DNA of 64,000 nt from Pseudooceanicola nanhaiensis (lineage in GTDB: Bacteria > Pseudomonadota > Alphaproteobacteria > Rhodobacterales > Rhodobacteraceae), in the NCBI RefSeq assembly GCF_020171315.1, contig NZ_JAIUZP010000005.1, positions 310,001 through 374,000 of the forward strand. The letters run 5' to 3'. A program made the position numbers and the translations under genes. The notes beneath the pieces were generated by a model. It ran no database searches and was not told the DNA's origin. It was given only the letters and a program-made list of their open reading frames with translations. Positions 1-8,467 of the stretch are shown here, piece by piece (positions within the stretch are counted from its first letter, which is position 1; each line of letters begins with the position of its first letter).

Positions 1-1084
1 TGTCCTCCGACCCGTCGATGCCATCGGTATCCGCCGCCAGCGCCGCAATGCCCGCCACGCCTTCGATCTCCAGCGCCAGCGACAGCAGGAACTCGCTGTT
101 GCGCCCGCCGCGCCCCTTGCCGCGCAGGGTCACCGTGGTCTCGCCGCCCGAAAGGATCATCACCGGCTTCGCGAACGGCCGGTCCTTGGCCTGCACCTCG
201 CGCGCGATGGCGGCATGGACCTTGGCCACCTCGCGGGCCTCGCCCTCGATAGCGTCCGACAGGATCGCCGAGGGCACACCGGCGGCCTCGGCCACCTCTG
301 CCGCCGCCTCAAGCGAGCGTGCGGCCGAGGCGATGACGGTCACGCTGTTGCGGGCAAAGCGCGGCTCCGCGGGATCGGGCGCATCCTCCGGCGCCTCGCG
401 CAGATGCGCCATGATCCGCTCCGGCAGGGTGATGTCGTAATCCCGGATCGCCTGCATCGCCGCCGCCCGGCCCACGGTCGTCGGCACCGTCGGACCCGAG
501 GCCACCTCGCCCGGGTCATCGCCCGGCACGTCCGAGACGATCAGGCTCACCATCCGGGCCGGGGCGGCGGCTGCCGCCAGCCGTCCGCCCTTCACCCGGC
601 TCACCTGCTTGCGGATCGCGTTCATCGCCCCGATGGGCGCGCCCGAGGCCAGAAGCGCCTCGTTCAGGGCCACTTCATCGGCCAGTTCCAGCCCCTCCGG
701 CGGGGCCGCCAGCAGGGCCGAGCCGCCCCCGGTCACCAGCGCCACCACGAGGTCATCCTCGGTCAGCCCCTCCAGCGCCGCCAGCACCTCACGGGTCGCC
801 GCAAGCCCTGCCTCGTCCGGCACCGGATGCGCCGCCTCCAACACCTTCAGTTGCTTGCACGGCGCGGCATAGCCGTAGCGGGTCACGATCACTCCCTCCA
901 GCGGCCCGTCCCAGAGGTCCTCGAAGGCCTGTGCCACCTGCGCGGCGCCCTTGCCCGCGCCGATCACCACGGTGCGGCCCTTGGGTTTCTCCGGCAGATG
1001 GGCGGCCAGCGCCGCCTTCGGGTCTGCGGCGGCAATGGCGGCCTCGAAACAGCGGATCAGGAGGGCGCGGTCGGCTTCGGTCAT
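1..1084 (-). CDS. ttuD: Glycerate 2-kinase (MOFRL family), C-terminus cut off by window edge
   Basis: The protein phosphorylates glycerate to 2-phosphoglycerate, feeding glyoxylate, tartrate or serine-cycle glycerate into lower glycolysis. The reading frame stays open from an ATG at 1084 to the window edge (361 codons). It shows VVIGAGKGAAQVAQ near the N-terminus, a VTGGGSALL loop, KQVSRVKGG, IVSDVPGDDP and ILSGGETTVTLRGKGRGGR, all hallmarks of the GckA/TtuD family. The visible end reaches the DTDGIDGSED stretch typical of the C-terminal MOFRL domain, so only a short tail is missing. It is divergent from tpa. Family assignment is strong; the choice of symbol (ttuD versus gckA) is convention. 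Confidence 0.9.
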   Translation of the reverse strand, partial: MTEADRALLIRCFEAAIAAADPKAALAAHLPEKPKGRTVVIGAGKGAAQVAQAFEDLWDGPLEGVIVTRYGYAAPCKQLKVLEAAHPVPDEAGLAATREVLAALEGLTEDDLVVALVTGGGSALLAAPPEGLELADEVALNEALLASGAPIGAMNAIRKQVSRVKGGRLAAAAAPARMVSLIVSDVPGDDPGEVASGPTVPTTVGRAAAMQAIRDYDITLPERIMAHLREAPEDAPDPAEPRFARNSVTVIASAARSLEAAAEVAEAAGVPSAILSDAIEGEAREVAKVHAAIAREVQAKDRPFAKPVMILSGGETTVTLRGKGRGGRNSEFLLSLALEIEGVAGIAALAADTDGIDGSED

Positions 1085-1161
1085 CGGGGGCTCCACTTGC
1101 ATGTTTGCGCGCACCATAGCAGCCCGCCGCCCATGTACCAGCCGCGCAGCGCCGCGCCCGA

Positions 1162-1190
1162 TTGCCAAGTGTCGACAACGCGCCTAGGCT
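1162..1190 (+). promoter_or_regulatory. Putative sigma70 promoter of tpa
   Basis: A TTGCCA -35-like box at 1162-1167 and a TAGGCT -10-like box at 1185-1190 are separated by 17 bases. They lie 35 bases before the tpa start codon, in the 140-base gap shared with the divergent glycerate kinase gene. The call rests only on the match to consensus spacing. Confidence 0.4.
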
Positions 1191-1224
1191 TCCCCCAACC
1201 TCACCCTTTCAGCGGAGCATCGCC

Positions 1225-2610
1225 ATGGACGGCGCATACAAGGACAACGACATTTCCCGCGTGGTTGCGGCGGACCGCGCCCATGTCTGGCACCACCTGA
1301 CCCAGCACAAGCCCTTCGAGACCGGCGAGCCGCGGGTCATCGTCGAGGGCAAGGGGATGCGCGTCTGGGACCAGGCGGGCCGCGAATTCCTCGACGCGGT
1401 CTCCGGCGGCGTCTGGACGGTCAACGTTGGCTACGGCCGCGAAAGCATCGCCGACGCGGTCCGCGACCAGCTGGTGAAGCTGAACTACTTCGCCGGCTCC
1501 GCGGGCTCGATCCCGGCCGCGCTCTTCTCCGAGAAGCTGATCTCCAAGATGCCCGGCATGAGCCGCGTCTACTATTGCAACTCGGGCTCCGAGGCCAACG
1601 AGAAGGCCTTCAAGATGGTCCGCCAGATCGCCCACAAGCGCTATGGCGGCAAGAAGCACAAGATCCTCTTCCGCGAGCGGGATTACCACGGCACCACCAT
1701 CGGCGCCCTCTCCGCTGGCGGCCAGCCCGAGCGCAACGCGCAATACGGCCCCTTCGCGCCGGGCTTCATCGAGGTGCCGCACTGCCTCGAGTACCGCGCC
1801 CAGTGGGACCTCTCCGGCGAGGCCTACGGCCAGCGTGCCGCCGATGCCATCGAGGAGGTCATCCTGCGCGAGGGCCCCGACACCGTGGGCGCGATCTGCC
1901 TCGAGCCGGTGACCGCCGGCGGCGGCGTCATCGTGCCCCCGAAAGGCTACTGGGAGCGCGTGCAGGAGATCTGCCGCAAGTACGACGTGCTCCTGCACAT
2001 CGACGAGGTGGTCTGCGGCGTGGGCCGCACCGGCAGCTGGTTCGGCTACCAGCAGTTCGGGATCGAGCCCGACTTCGTGACCATGGCCAAGGGCGTGGCC
2101 TCCGGCTATGCCGCCATCGCCTGCTGCGTCACGACCGAGGCGGTCTTCGACCTCTTCAAGGATGACGCCGCCGATCCGCTGAACTACTTCCGCGACATCT
2201 CGACCTTCGGCGGCTGCACCGCCGGCCCCGCGGCCGCACTCGAGAACATGCGCATCATCGAAGACGAGGACCTGCTCGGGAACACGCAGAAGATGGGCGA
2301 CCGCCTCACCGCCAACCTCCTTGCCCTGCAGGAGAAACACGCGGTGATCGGCGAGGTCCGCGGCCTCGGCCTGTTCCAAGGCGCGGAACTCGTCACCGAT
2401 CGCGCCACCAAGGAGCCGGTGCCCGAGAAACTCGCCCAGCAGGTGGTCGCGGAATGCGGCGCCCAAGGCGTGATCATCGGCGTCACCAACCGCTCGCTGC
2501 CGGGCCTCAACAACACGCTCTGCCTCAGCCCCGCGCTGATCGCGACCGAGGCAGACATCGACCGCATCACCGATGCCATCGACGTGGCGCTGACGAGAAC
2601 CTTCGGCTGA
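1225..2610 (+). CDS. tpa: Taurine:pyruvate aminotransferase (class III PLP enzyme)
   Basis: Class III aminotransferase of 461 aa that transfers the amino group of taurine to pyruvate, giving sulfoacetaldehyde and alanine. It shows the NSGSEANEKAFK cofactor loop (about 119-130), the HIDEVVCGVGRTG aspartate motif (258-270) and the PLP lysine in TMAKGVASGY (Lys289). The start MDGAYKDNDISRVV and the overall sequence closely resemble the roseobacter Tpa proteins I recall, including length. An upstream in-frame ATG at 1162 sits inside the predicted promoter, so 1225 is preferred. No other taurine genes (xsc, tauABC) are visible nearby, so another omega-amino acid substrate remains possible. Confidence 0.85.
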   Translation: MDGAYKDNDISRVVAADRAHVWHHLTQHKPFETGEPRVIVEGKGMRVWDQAGREFLDAVSGGVWTVNVGYGRESIADAVRDQLVKLNYFAGSAGSIPAALFSEKLISKMPGMSRVYYCNSGSEANEKAFKMVRQIAHKRYGGKKHKILFRERDYHGTTIGALSAGGQPERNAQYGPFAPGFIEVPHCLEYRAQWDLSGEAYGQRAADAIEEVILREGPDTVGAICLEPVTAGGGVIVPPKGYWERVQEICRKYDVLLHIDEVVCGVGRTGSWFGYQQFGIEPDFVTMAKGVASGYAAIACCVTTEAVFDLFKDDAADPLNYFRDISTFGGCTAGPAAALENMRIIEDEDLLGNTQKMGDRLTANLLALQEKHAVIGEVRGLGLFQGAELVTDRATKEPVPEKLAQQVVAECGAQGVIIGVTNRSLPGLNNTLCLSPALIATEADIDRITDAIDVALTRTFG

Positions 2611-2631
2611 CCCAGCCCATCATCGACACGC

Positions 2632-2661
2632 AAAGGCCGGGGCACTCTCCCCGGCCTTTTC
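2632..2661 (+). terminator. Rho-independent terminator of tpa
   Basis: A hairpin with arms AAAGGCCGGGG and CCCCGGCCTTT ends in a T run about 20 bases after the tpa stop codon. Confidence 0.85.
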
Positions 2662-2675
2662 AATGTCGCCTTTCC

Positions 2676-2742
2676 AATTTTCTTGCCGCAAATATCCTCG
2701 GGGGGAATTGGCCCGCAGGGCCAAGGGGGGCAGACAGCCCCC
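2676..2742 (+). repeat. Family 1 intergenic repeat, copy 1
   Basis: Contains the core AAATATCCTCGGGGGG followed by a GC hairpin with arms GGGGGC and GCCCCC around AGACA (2726-2742). It lies between the convergent ends of tpa and the DUF1523 gene. The same two-part layout recurs elsewhere in the window. Confidence 0.7.
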
Positions 2743-2828
2743 AACCCCGCCCGCCGCAGGCGCCCCCGCCGGACGGCCCGCAGGGACGTTCCGCGGGGTA
2801 TCTCCCGGTCAGCCCCGGAACGCGCCGC

Positions 2829-3473
2829 TCACTTGCCCGTCCAGCTCTGCCACCAGCGCGCCAGCCGTCCGCGTTTCTCCCGCGCGCTGTCGCTCATATC
2901 GTCCCAGGCCTCGCCCGCATCCGCGACCACCGGGTCGATGCGCCGCTGCCGGAAGCGGATCCAGCGCACCCGCACGGCCCAGACCAGCGCCAGGAAGACC
3001 ACGATGATCACGATGTTCAGCCAGGGGATGAAGCGCGCGTCCGGCCCGTCGACCTGCGTGACCCCGACCGCGTTCGGGAAGATCGAGAGGAACTCGTTGC
3101 GCCAGCCGTAATGGGTCACCGCCACCCACTTCGGGTTGTCCGAGGTCGAGCGCAGGTCGGCCGCCTCGGTCTGCAGGTTGTTGGTGTCGAACTTGAAATA
3201 GGGCGGCCAGCCCCAGCTGGTGTCCTCGTTGCGATAGACCAGCGGTTTACCGTTGGTCTTGATCGTCTGGATGAAGAAGACGTCCCGGTTCGGCCCGCCG
3301 ACCTGGTTGCCCGGCCCGGGCGAGGCCCAGAAGATCGAGTTCTCGCCGAAGTCGATCCGCCGTTCGAAGGTGTCGGTGATCCGCACGATGTCGCGCTGCG
3401 GCAGCGTGTAGTGGAAGAATGCCGCCACCAGCAGCCAGACGATCGCCCAGAACGTCCATTTCACATAGACCAT
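2829..3473 (-). CDS. DUF1523 family membrane protein
   Basis: A 214-aa protein of unknown function. It has an N-terminal membrane segment (about residues 5-23), an extracytoplasmic middle domain of about 120 residues, a second membrane segment (WLNIVIIVVFLALVWAV) and a basic cytoplasmic tail. The HYTLPQRDIVRITDTFERR stretch is what I associate with DUF1523, a family common in Rhodobacteraceae. It is the last gene of the minus-strand operon, 10 bases after the preceding 88-aa membrane protein. No catalytic motif is visible. Confidence 0.8.
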   Translation of the reverse strand: MVYVKWTFWAIVWLLVAAFFHYTLPQRDIVRITDTFERRIDFGENSIFWASPGPGNQVGGPNRDVFFIQTIKTNGKPLVYRNEDTSWGWPPYFKFDTNNLQTEAADLRSTSDNPKWVAVTHYGWRNEFLSIFPNAVGVTQVDGPDARFIPWLNIVIIVVFLALVWAVRVRWIRFRQRRIDPVVADAGEAWDDMSDSAREKRGRLARWWQSWTGK

Positions 3474-3483
3474 GAGGGTCCCC

Positions 3484-3750
3484 TTACCAGAAGTTCACGT
3501 AGTAGATGAGGAAGGCCACCACCATCACCGGGACGATGTAGATCAGCAGGATCAGTTTTCGACGGAAGGACTGGTCGTAGTCTTCCAGTTCCTCGCGCAT
3601 CCATGCCCTGCGGTCCCCGGTGCGGCCCTCGGCCTTCCAGCGCGCTTTCAGCTTGGCGCGCCGCGTTTCGCGCGACCAGATCGACACGATGACGTAAAGC
3701 ACTGTCAGCACAACAAAGCCGACGAGGATCAGGCGGAACAGTTGAACCAT
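3484..3750 (-). CDS. Small two-segment membrane protein, unknown
   Basis: An 88-aa protein with a hydrophobic segment at about residues 5-24 and another at about 66-85, joined by a strongly charged cytoplasmic-looking loop (SRETRRAKLKARWKAEGRTG onward). It starts 3 bases after the stop of the 469-aa gene and ends 10 bases before the DUF1523 gene, so the three are almost certainly co-translated. I do not recognise a family. Its position suggests a membrane partner of the operon's soluble proteins; that is inference. Confidence 0.75.
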   Translation of the reverse strand: MVQLFRLILVGFVVLTVLYVIVSIWSRETRRAKLKARWKAEGRTGDRRAWMREELEDYDQSFRRKLILLIYIVPVMVVAFLIYYVNFW

Positions 3751-3753
3751 GGA

Positions 3754-5163
3754 TCACTCCCTCCCGCGCAGCACGGCGCCCCAGGGGCCGACCTGTGCAA
3801 TCCTGTCGTCGGTCGCCGGGGCCGCAGCGGTGGCGGCGCGGGGCGACCATGGCCCAGTAACGGGCGGCGGTGGCGGTGGCGGGGCGGCCTCCATCGGGGC
3901 GTCGTGCCCGAAGAGCGCCCGCCGCGCGCCGGCCTTGTCCACCTGGTATTCCCGCGCGAGGAAATCGGCCACATAGGCCTTCTTGGTCTCGCCCCAGCCG
4001 GAATAGAGCCGGTAGAACAGCTCCTTGTGGCAGATGAAGAGCTGGCGCACATCCTTCGGCGAAAGCTCGGCCAGCACCATGTTCACGAGGTCCCGGTCGG
4101 CGTGATCCGCCGCGCGCAGGGTATAGAAATAGGCCGGGTGATCCGAGGAGATCCGCGGCCAGCGCCCGCCGTCCTCGGCCCAGGCCAGCAGGTCCCGCAG
4201 GGCGTGGTATTCCTCTGGCAGCGCCTCGGCATGATCGCGGGCCAGGGCGCGGATGTCGCGCCGGGTCGCGCCCTGCAGGTTCACGCCGCTCTCCTGTGCC
4301 GCGTCCACGACGATGAAATCCATCTTCTGGCGCAGGATCGCCGCCGCATCTATCCCGCGGGCCTTCACGATGGGTTCGACGAGGTCGTTCTGCTCCAGGA
4401 ACCGGGCCACGCGGTTGCGCTGCCGGGTGAGGGAGAAGACCTCGCCCGGGATTCCTTCCAGCGGCTCCGTCGGCCCCGCCGCAAGCGTCGCGGGATGGTC
4501 CACCCCGCGAAAGACGTAGAGACCGCCGAAATGCGCGGTCCAGAAGTTCTCCTGCCGGAAGGACATCGTCTTAAGCCGCACCGGGTTGCGGGTCACGTCG
4601 CCGGTCCGCTTCGCGGTGGTGATCATCTGGGCGATAAGCACGTCATCGAACCAGGCGTCTTCCTCCTGCAGGAACCTGTCCGAGAGCTTGCCCAGAGCCT
4701 CCGCCGCGCGCACCGTACCTGTCGTGGTATCGGCCTCGATTTCGACCCGCCGGATGTCGAAGAGCCGCGCGGGATCGCGCACCGAGAAGACGGAGTTCAC
4801 CAGCTCCCCCGCCACCGCGTCCTGCGCGGTCAGGGCGAAGAGCTGGCGCTCGTTCTCCTCGATGAAGCTGCGCAGGATCGACCGCGAGGTCGAGAATTTC
4901 GCGTTCAGCAGCGGCGCGCGCTTCTGGTCCGTGGTCAGCAGGATGAACTGCCGGTTCACCCCGTTGCGGTTGAGGTAGAGGTGGTCGTCCAGCTCTTCCC
5001 CGATCTCCGGGCTGAAGCCCGAGATATCGACGTGGAAATCCTTCAACGCCGTGCGCTTGCCCGCCAGATGCTCCAGCGCGCGGTTGTAGCGCTCGATCAT
5101 GGAGGGCGCCTGAATGTGGACGAGGTTGCCGAACATCAGGCCCTTTTCGATAAGGCGTTTCAT
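3754..5163 (-). CDS. Uncharacterised 469-aa soluble protein of the AAA operon
   Basis: The start MKRLIEKGLMFGNLVHI is preceded by GGAGG six bases upstream; longer in-frame starts lack such a site. There is no signal peptide or membrane segment. The protein is mixed alpha/beta in character and ends in a disordered-looking tail with a run of seven prolines followed by an alanine-rich stretch. No nucleotide-binding or hydrolase motif is evident and I cannot name a family with confidence. It lies 94 bases downstream of the AAA ATPase gene and 3 bases before a small membrane protein gene. It could be an adaptor or substrate-recognition subunit of the ATPase, but nothing in the sequence proves this. 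Confidence 0.75.
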   Translation of the reverse strand: MKRLIEKGLMFGNLVHIQAPSMIERYNRALEHLAGKRTALKDFHVDISGFSPEIGEELDDHLYLNRNGVNRQFILLTTDQKRAPLLNAKFSTSRSILRSFIEENERQLFALTAQDAVAGELVNSVFSVRDPARLFDIRRVEIEADTTTGTVRAAEALGKLSDRFLQEEDAWFDDVLIAQMITTAKRTGDVTRNPVRLKTMSFRQENFWTAHFGGLYVFRGVDHPATLAAGPTEPLEGIPGEVFSLTRQRNRVARFLEQNDLVEPIVKARGIDAAAILRQKMDFIVVDAAQESGVNLQGATRRDIRALARDHAEALPEEYHALRDLLAWAEDGGRWPRISSDHPAYFYTLRAADHADRDLVNMVLAELSPKDVRQLFICHKELFYRLYSGWGETKKAYVADFLAREYQVDKAGARRALFGHDAPMEAAPPPPPPPVTGPWSPRAATAAAPATDDRIAQVGPWGAVLRGRE

Positions 5164-5257
5164 GGCCGGGCCTCCGCTGCGTAAGCGGCGCACTGCATCA
5201 GGACGGATCGACCGCGCGTTCCGCTCCATACGGATGTGTCTGGGCTGAAAACCACGC

Positions 5258-7192
5258 TCATCCCTTCCCCTCCAGATACCGCCGCTTCGCCTCGTCCTGC
5301 CGCCCGAAGTCGCGCACCATGGCCTCGATCGCCACCTCGTCGGACTTGTCGGCATAGCGGAATTCGCTGTCGGCGTAGCGGTTGATCTCCTGCACCACCA
5401 TCTCCACCGTGATCGGCTGGCGCAGCTCGGCGATCATCGCCGCCTTGGTGTCGTAGTCCTTGAAGAGGAACAGCTCCGGCTCTTCCATCCAGGCATCGGG
5501 GAGCTCGAAATCCATCGCCCGCACCTTCACCGCATCGGTGATGTTCTTGATCGCCCGCCCGGTGAAGCGGGGATCGGCCTGCTGGATCGCCTTCAGATAC
5601 TCCCCCAGCTTGGCAATCGTATCGAGCCGCCCCAGACGGTCCTCGACCCGCTCCCAGACCGCCAGCAGGCCGGCTTCCTTCGGGCGGCCGTGCCCCTCGA
5701 AAGAGGCGGCGACAGCGCGCTTGATCTCCTGCGCGGCGAAAAGCTCATGCGCGCCCAGCGGGATGTCGTGCTTCTTCCCCAGCAGCAGGGCGAGGATGTC
5801 GATGTAGTCCTCCCGCGTCTGCGGCCCGTCCACGAGGAACCGCGCGCCGGCCCGTTGCCGCAGGGCGTCATCCACGTTCTCGGGATAGTTCGAGAACATG
5901 CCGAAGGTGCAGTTCCCCCGCACAACGGTGTTCGCCCCGGCAAAGGCCTCCATGAAGACCGCCGTCACCTCCTGCTGCCCGGCCGAGGACTGCCGGTCCC
6001 CGCGCTTGCCCGCGATCTGGTCGATGTCATCGATGGTGCCGAAGCCGATCACCCCCGGGTCCAGCACAGTCTGGATGAAGGCCTTGGCGTTCTGCCCCGA
6101 CTTGCCCTGATAGCTGTCGATATTGTCGATGCCGAAATTCTGGTAGCGGAAGGGATAGCCCGCCACCTGGCAATAGTCGTTCAAGAGCCCCGCCATCATC
6201 TGGATCAGCGTCGTCTTGCCGGTGCCCGGCGCGCCGTCCCCCATGAAGGTGAAGATGAAGCCGCCCAACTCGGCAAAGGGGTTCAGCCGCCGCTCGAAAT
6301 CATAGGCCATGAGCATCTTGGCCAGCTTCATCGCCTGGTACTTGGCGATGTGGTTGCCCACCACCTCGTGCGGTTTCTTGAAGGCCATGGTCAGCACGCT
6401 GCCGCGCGCCTTCGTCGCCGGGGTGAAGCCCTGAAGCGTCAGGTCGTCCGCCTCCACCCGCCATGCGGCAGAGGTGAAGGCCTCCAGCCGCGGGGCGGTG
6501 GCCGCGCGGGCCGCGACCTTCTCCATGACCTTCTCGGCAAAGCCCGCGACCACGGCCACCAGCCGCGCCTCGTCGGTGCCAAGCGCCGCGATGTCCTGAT
6601 CCAGCTCCCAGAGCATCCCGTGCAGCGCAAGCGGCGCATTGTCGGTGAGGATCTCCTCCACCTCGCCCGGCTCCACGGTGACCTCGCCCAGATGCGGGGC
6701 CAGCAGGTAGGCCAGCGTATTGGCGCAGACATGGAGCACGACCAGCGCCTCCGCCGTCAGCAACGCGCCGAAGTCCGCCTTCCGGTCGGCGGGCAGAGCC
6801 CCTTCAAGGTTCGCCCGCTTCAGCCCGTCGAGCCCGCTCGCCTCGGAAAGCTGCTCCCCCATGGCCAGCGCCACGGCAAGGGCCCGGCGAAGCGCCCCCA
6901 TGACGGCGGCCTGCCGGGGCGAGACCAGCGGGTCTTCTGCCTCCGCGCTCTCGATCCGCTCCAGCAGCCGCACGCCCTCGGGCCGCGCCACGCTGCGCCC
7001 GGCCAGTCCCGGCGTGGTGGAGCGGAACCGCCGCCGCGTGCCAATCCCGGAGGACCGCTCCGCCACCGGTGCAGCCCCGCCCGCCGCGATCCGCGGCGCA
7101 TGGTCAAAGCCCTCCAGCAGGGCAAAGGCCGCGGGGTAGTGCTTCACGATGTCCTCTTCCCGCAACTCCATGCGGTTTCCGGTCAGGCTCAT
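5258..7192 (-). CDS. AAA family ATPase with a large unassigned N-terminal region
   Basis: A 644-aa protein. About 300 N-terminal residues, largely alpha-helical in character, show no motif I recognise. They are followed by an AAA module: Walker A GDGAPGTGKTTL (about 318-329), a Walker B-like FGTIDDIDQIAG, sensor-type MFSNYP, and DDALRQRAGARFLVDGP carrying likely arginine-finger residues. The start MSLTGNRMEL is chosen because GAGGGG lies just upstream; a GTG 18 bases further up overlaps a family 1 repeat. It is the only recognisable enzyme of the operon. The AAA core suggests ATP-driven remodelling of a protein partner; the substrate is unknown. Confidence 0.88.
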   Translation of the reverse strand: MSLTGNRMELREEDIVKHYPAAFALLEGFDHAPRIAAGGAAPVAERSSGIGTRRRFRSTTPGLAGRSVARPEGVRLLERIESAEAEDPLVSPRQAAVMGALRRALAVALAMGEQLSEASGLDGLKRANLEGALPADRKADFGALLTAEALVVLHVCANTLAYLLAPHLGEVTVEPGEVEEILTDNAPLALHGMLWELDQDIAALGTDEARLVAVVAGFAEKVMEKVAARAATAPRLEAFTSAAWRVEADDLTLQGFTPATKARGSVLTMAFKKPHEVVGNHIAKYQAMKLAKMLMAYDFERRLNPFAELGGFIFTFMGDGAPGTGKTTLIQMMAGLLNDYCQVAGYPFRYQNFGIDNIDSYQGKSGQNAKAFIQTVLDPGVIGFGTIDDIDQIAGKRGDRQSSAGQQEVTAVFMEAFAGANTVVRGNCTFGMFSNYPENVDDALRQRAGARFLVDGPQTREDYIDILALLLGKKHDIPLGAHELFAAQEIKRAVAASFEGHGRPKEAGLLAVWERVEDRLGRLDTIAKLGEYLKAIQQADPRFTGRAIKNITDAVKVRAMDFELPDAWMEEPELFLFKDYDTKAAMIAELRQPITVEMVVQEINRYADSEFRYADKSDEVAIEAMVRDFGRQDEAKRRYLEGKG

Positions 7193-7203
7193 GCGCTCCC
7201 CCT

Positions 7204-7235
7204 CATCCACTGTTCGAAAATATCCCCGCCGGAGG
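7204..7235 (+). repeat. Family 1 intergenic repeat, copy 2 (inside operon)
   Basis: CATCCACTGTTC followed by an AAATATCCCC core, lacking the CAGACAG hairpin. It sits in the 65-base gap between the 378-aa gene and the AAA ATPase gene, immediately 5' of the ATPase ribosome binding site. Confidence 0.55.
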
Positions 7236-7257
7236 CCTCAAATCTCATGTCCCGCCC

Positions 7258-8394
7258 TCACCGGTAGCGCAGCACGGCGCCGTCGGGCGCCACCACGAAC
7301 TTGCGCACGTTGGCGAAGCCCGGCGGGTTGCGCTCGCTCAGCACCTGGAAGGGCCGCGCCGGCAGGATGACAGAGCGGACCATCTCCGTCGCCCCAAGGT
7401 CCACGCCGCGCCCGCCGAAGGGATCGAGCGCATAGACCTCGCGCTCCACCCGGCCGAACCAGCCCTGCGCCTCGGTGGTCACCCGCTCGCTTTCCAGCCG
7501 CTCCTCGGTCCAGACCAGCGCCCAGTCCTGCCCCTCGGTCGAGGAAGCTTCGACCAGCACGTCGTGGATCGGCCCGGACTGGCGGGTATAGGCCGAGGAA
7601 TGCATCGGCCCGATGTGGAACCGGCGCAGGCGCTTGGGGTGCAGGTGATCGAAATCCGCGTCGAAGCCGCTGGCGATGGTCAGCAGCTTCAGCCCGCCGA
7701 GGCTCTGCGCCATCAGGTGGGCCTGCGCCTCGGGCCAGCGGCGCTCGTCCTTGGGCAGGGCGACCTTCCCGGTGTCCTCCACCTCCATCAGGTAGAGGCA
7801 GGGCAGGTTCACCTCGGTGTCGTAGACCGACCAGTGCAGCAGGTAGCGCCGCCGCCCCTCGCCGACATCGCCCAGCCAGACCGCCTCGGGATCGTTGCGC
7901 GGCCAGAACAGCTCCCCCCGCGCCAGTTCCTCGTAGTAGAGCCGCTGCGACAGGGCGAACTGCAGCTTCGTCGGCACCTCGAGGTCACCGATGATCTTGC
8001 GCAGCATCTGCGCCTTCAGCTCCTCGACCGTGGGCATGTCGCGCAGGTGGCGGGCGGCCTGCTGCGCGTCATTGGCCATCACCATCAGCTCCTGCGCTGC
8101 CGGAAAGCCGCTTTCGTGGTTGTCGATGGTCAGCGAGCCGAAGAACCGGCCCGTATCGCGCCCGGTCATCAGGTATTTCATCGAGAGCGCGCGGAAGGTG
8201 AAGGTCAGCGCGGAGACATGCCGCGCCAGCGCCGTCACCTCGGCACGGGTGAAATCACCCTCCGCCTCCATCACGCCCGCGACCCGGCCCATGTGGGCCA
8301 TGATCGCCTCGAACTTGCGGAAATAGCGCCGCGCCGCGACCCCGTCGGAAATCCCCACGTGGTCGTTGCCCGGGCTCTTGCTGCTGTCAGTCAT
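7258..8394 (-). CDS. Uncharacterised 378-aa protein of the AAA operon
   Basis: Starts MTDSSKSPGNDHVG. The N-terminal third is helical; the rest is rich in aromatic and charged residues. There are no signal peptide, membrane segments or known motifs. Notable stretches are LFWPRNDPEAVWLGDVG and RRFHIGPMHSSAYTRQSG. The frame extends further upstream but overlaps the preceding coiled-coil gene, so the internal ATG at 8394 is preferred. It lies 73 bases after the coiled-coil gene. I do not recognise the family; existence as a gene is supported by protein-like composition and operon position. Confidence 0.72.
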   Translation of the reverse strand: MTDSSKSPGNDHVGISDGVAARRYFRKFEAIMAHMGRVAGVMEAEGDFTRAEVTALARHVSALTFTFRALSMKYLMTGRDTGRFFGSLTIDNHESGFPAAQELMVMANDAQQAARHLRDMPTVEELKAQMLRKIIGDLEVPTKLQFALSQRLYYEELARGELFWPRNDPEAVWLGDVGEGRRRYLLHWSVYDTEVNLPCLYLMEVEDTGKVALPKDERRWPEAQAHLMAQSLGGLKLLTIASGFDADFDHLHPKRLRRFHIGPMHSSAYTRQSGPIHDVLVEASSTEGQDWALVWTEERLESERVTTEAQGWFGRVEREVYALDPFGGRGVDLGATEMVRSVILPARPFQVLSERNPPGFANVRKFVVAPDGAVLRYR

Positions 8395-8467
8395 CTTAGG
8401 GTCCGTCCGGTTGGCCACCCTGCCGGAAGGCGCGCAGGGCGCCGGGCCCCGCAGGCGGCCGTGCCTC

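Noticed and set aside
3472-5184. Plus-strand frame of 570 codons opposite the 469-aa unknown gene
   Set aside because: Considered because the minus-strand gene is itself unknown. The minus frame has balanced composition, a Shine-Dalgarno and tight coupling to neighbours; the plus frame is His/Arg/Gly-rich.
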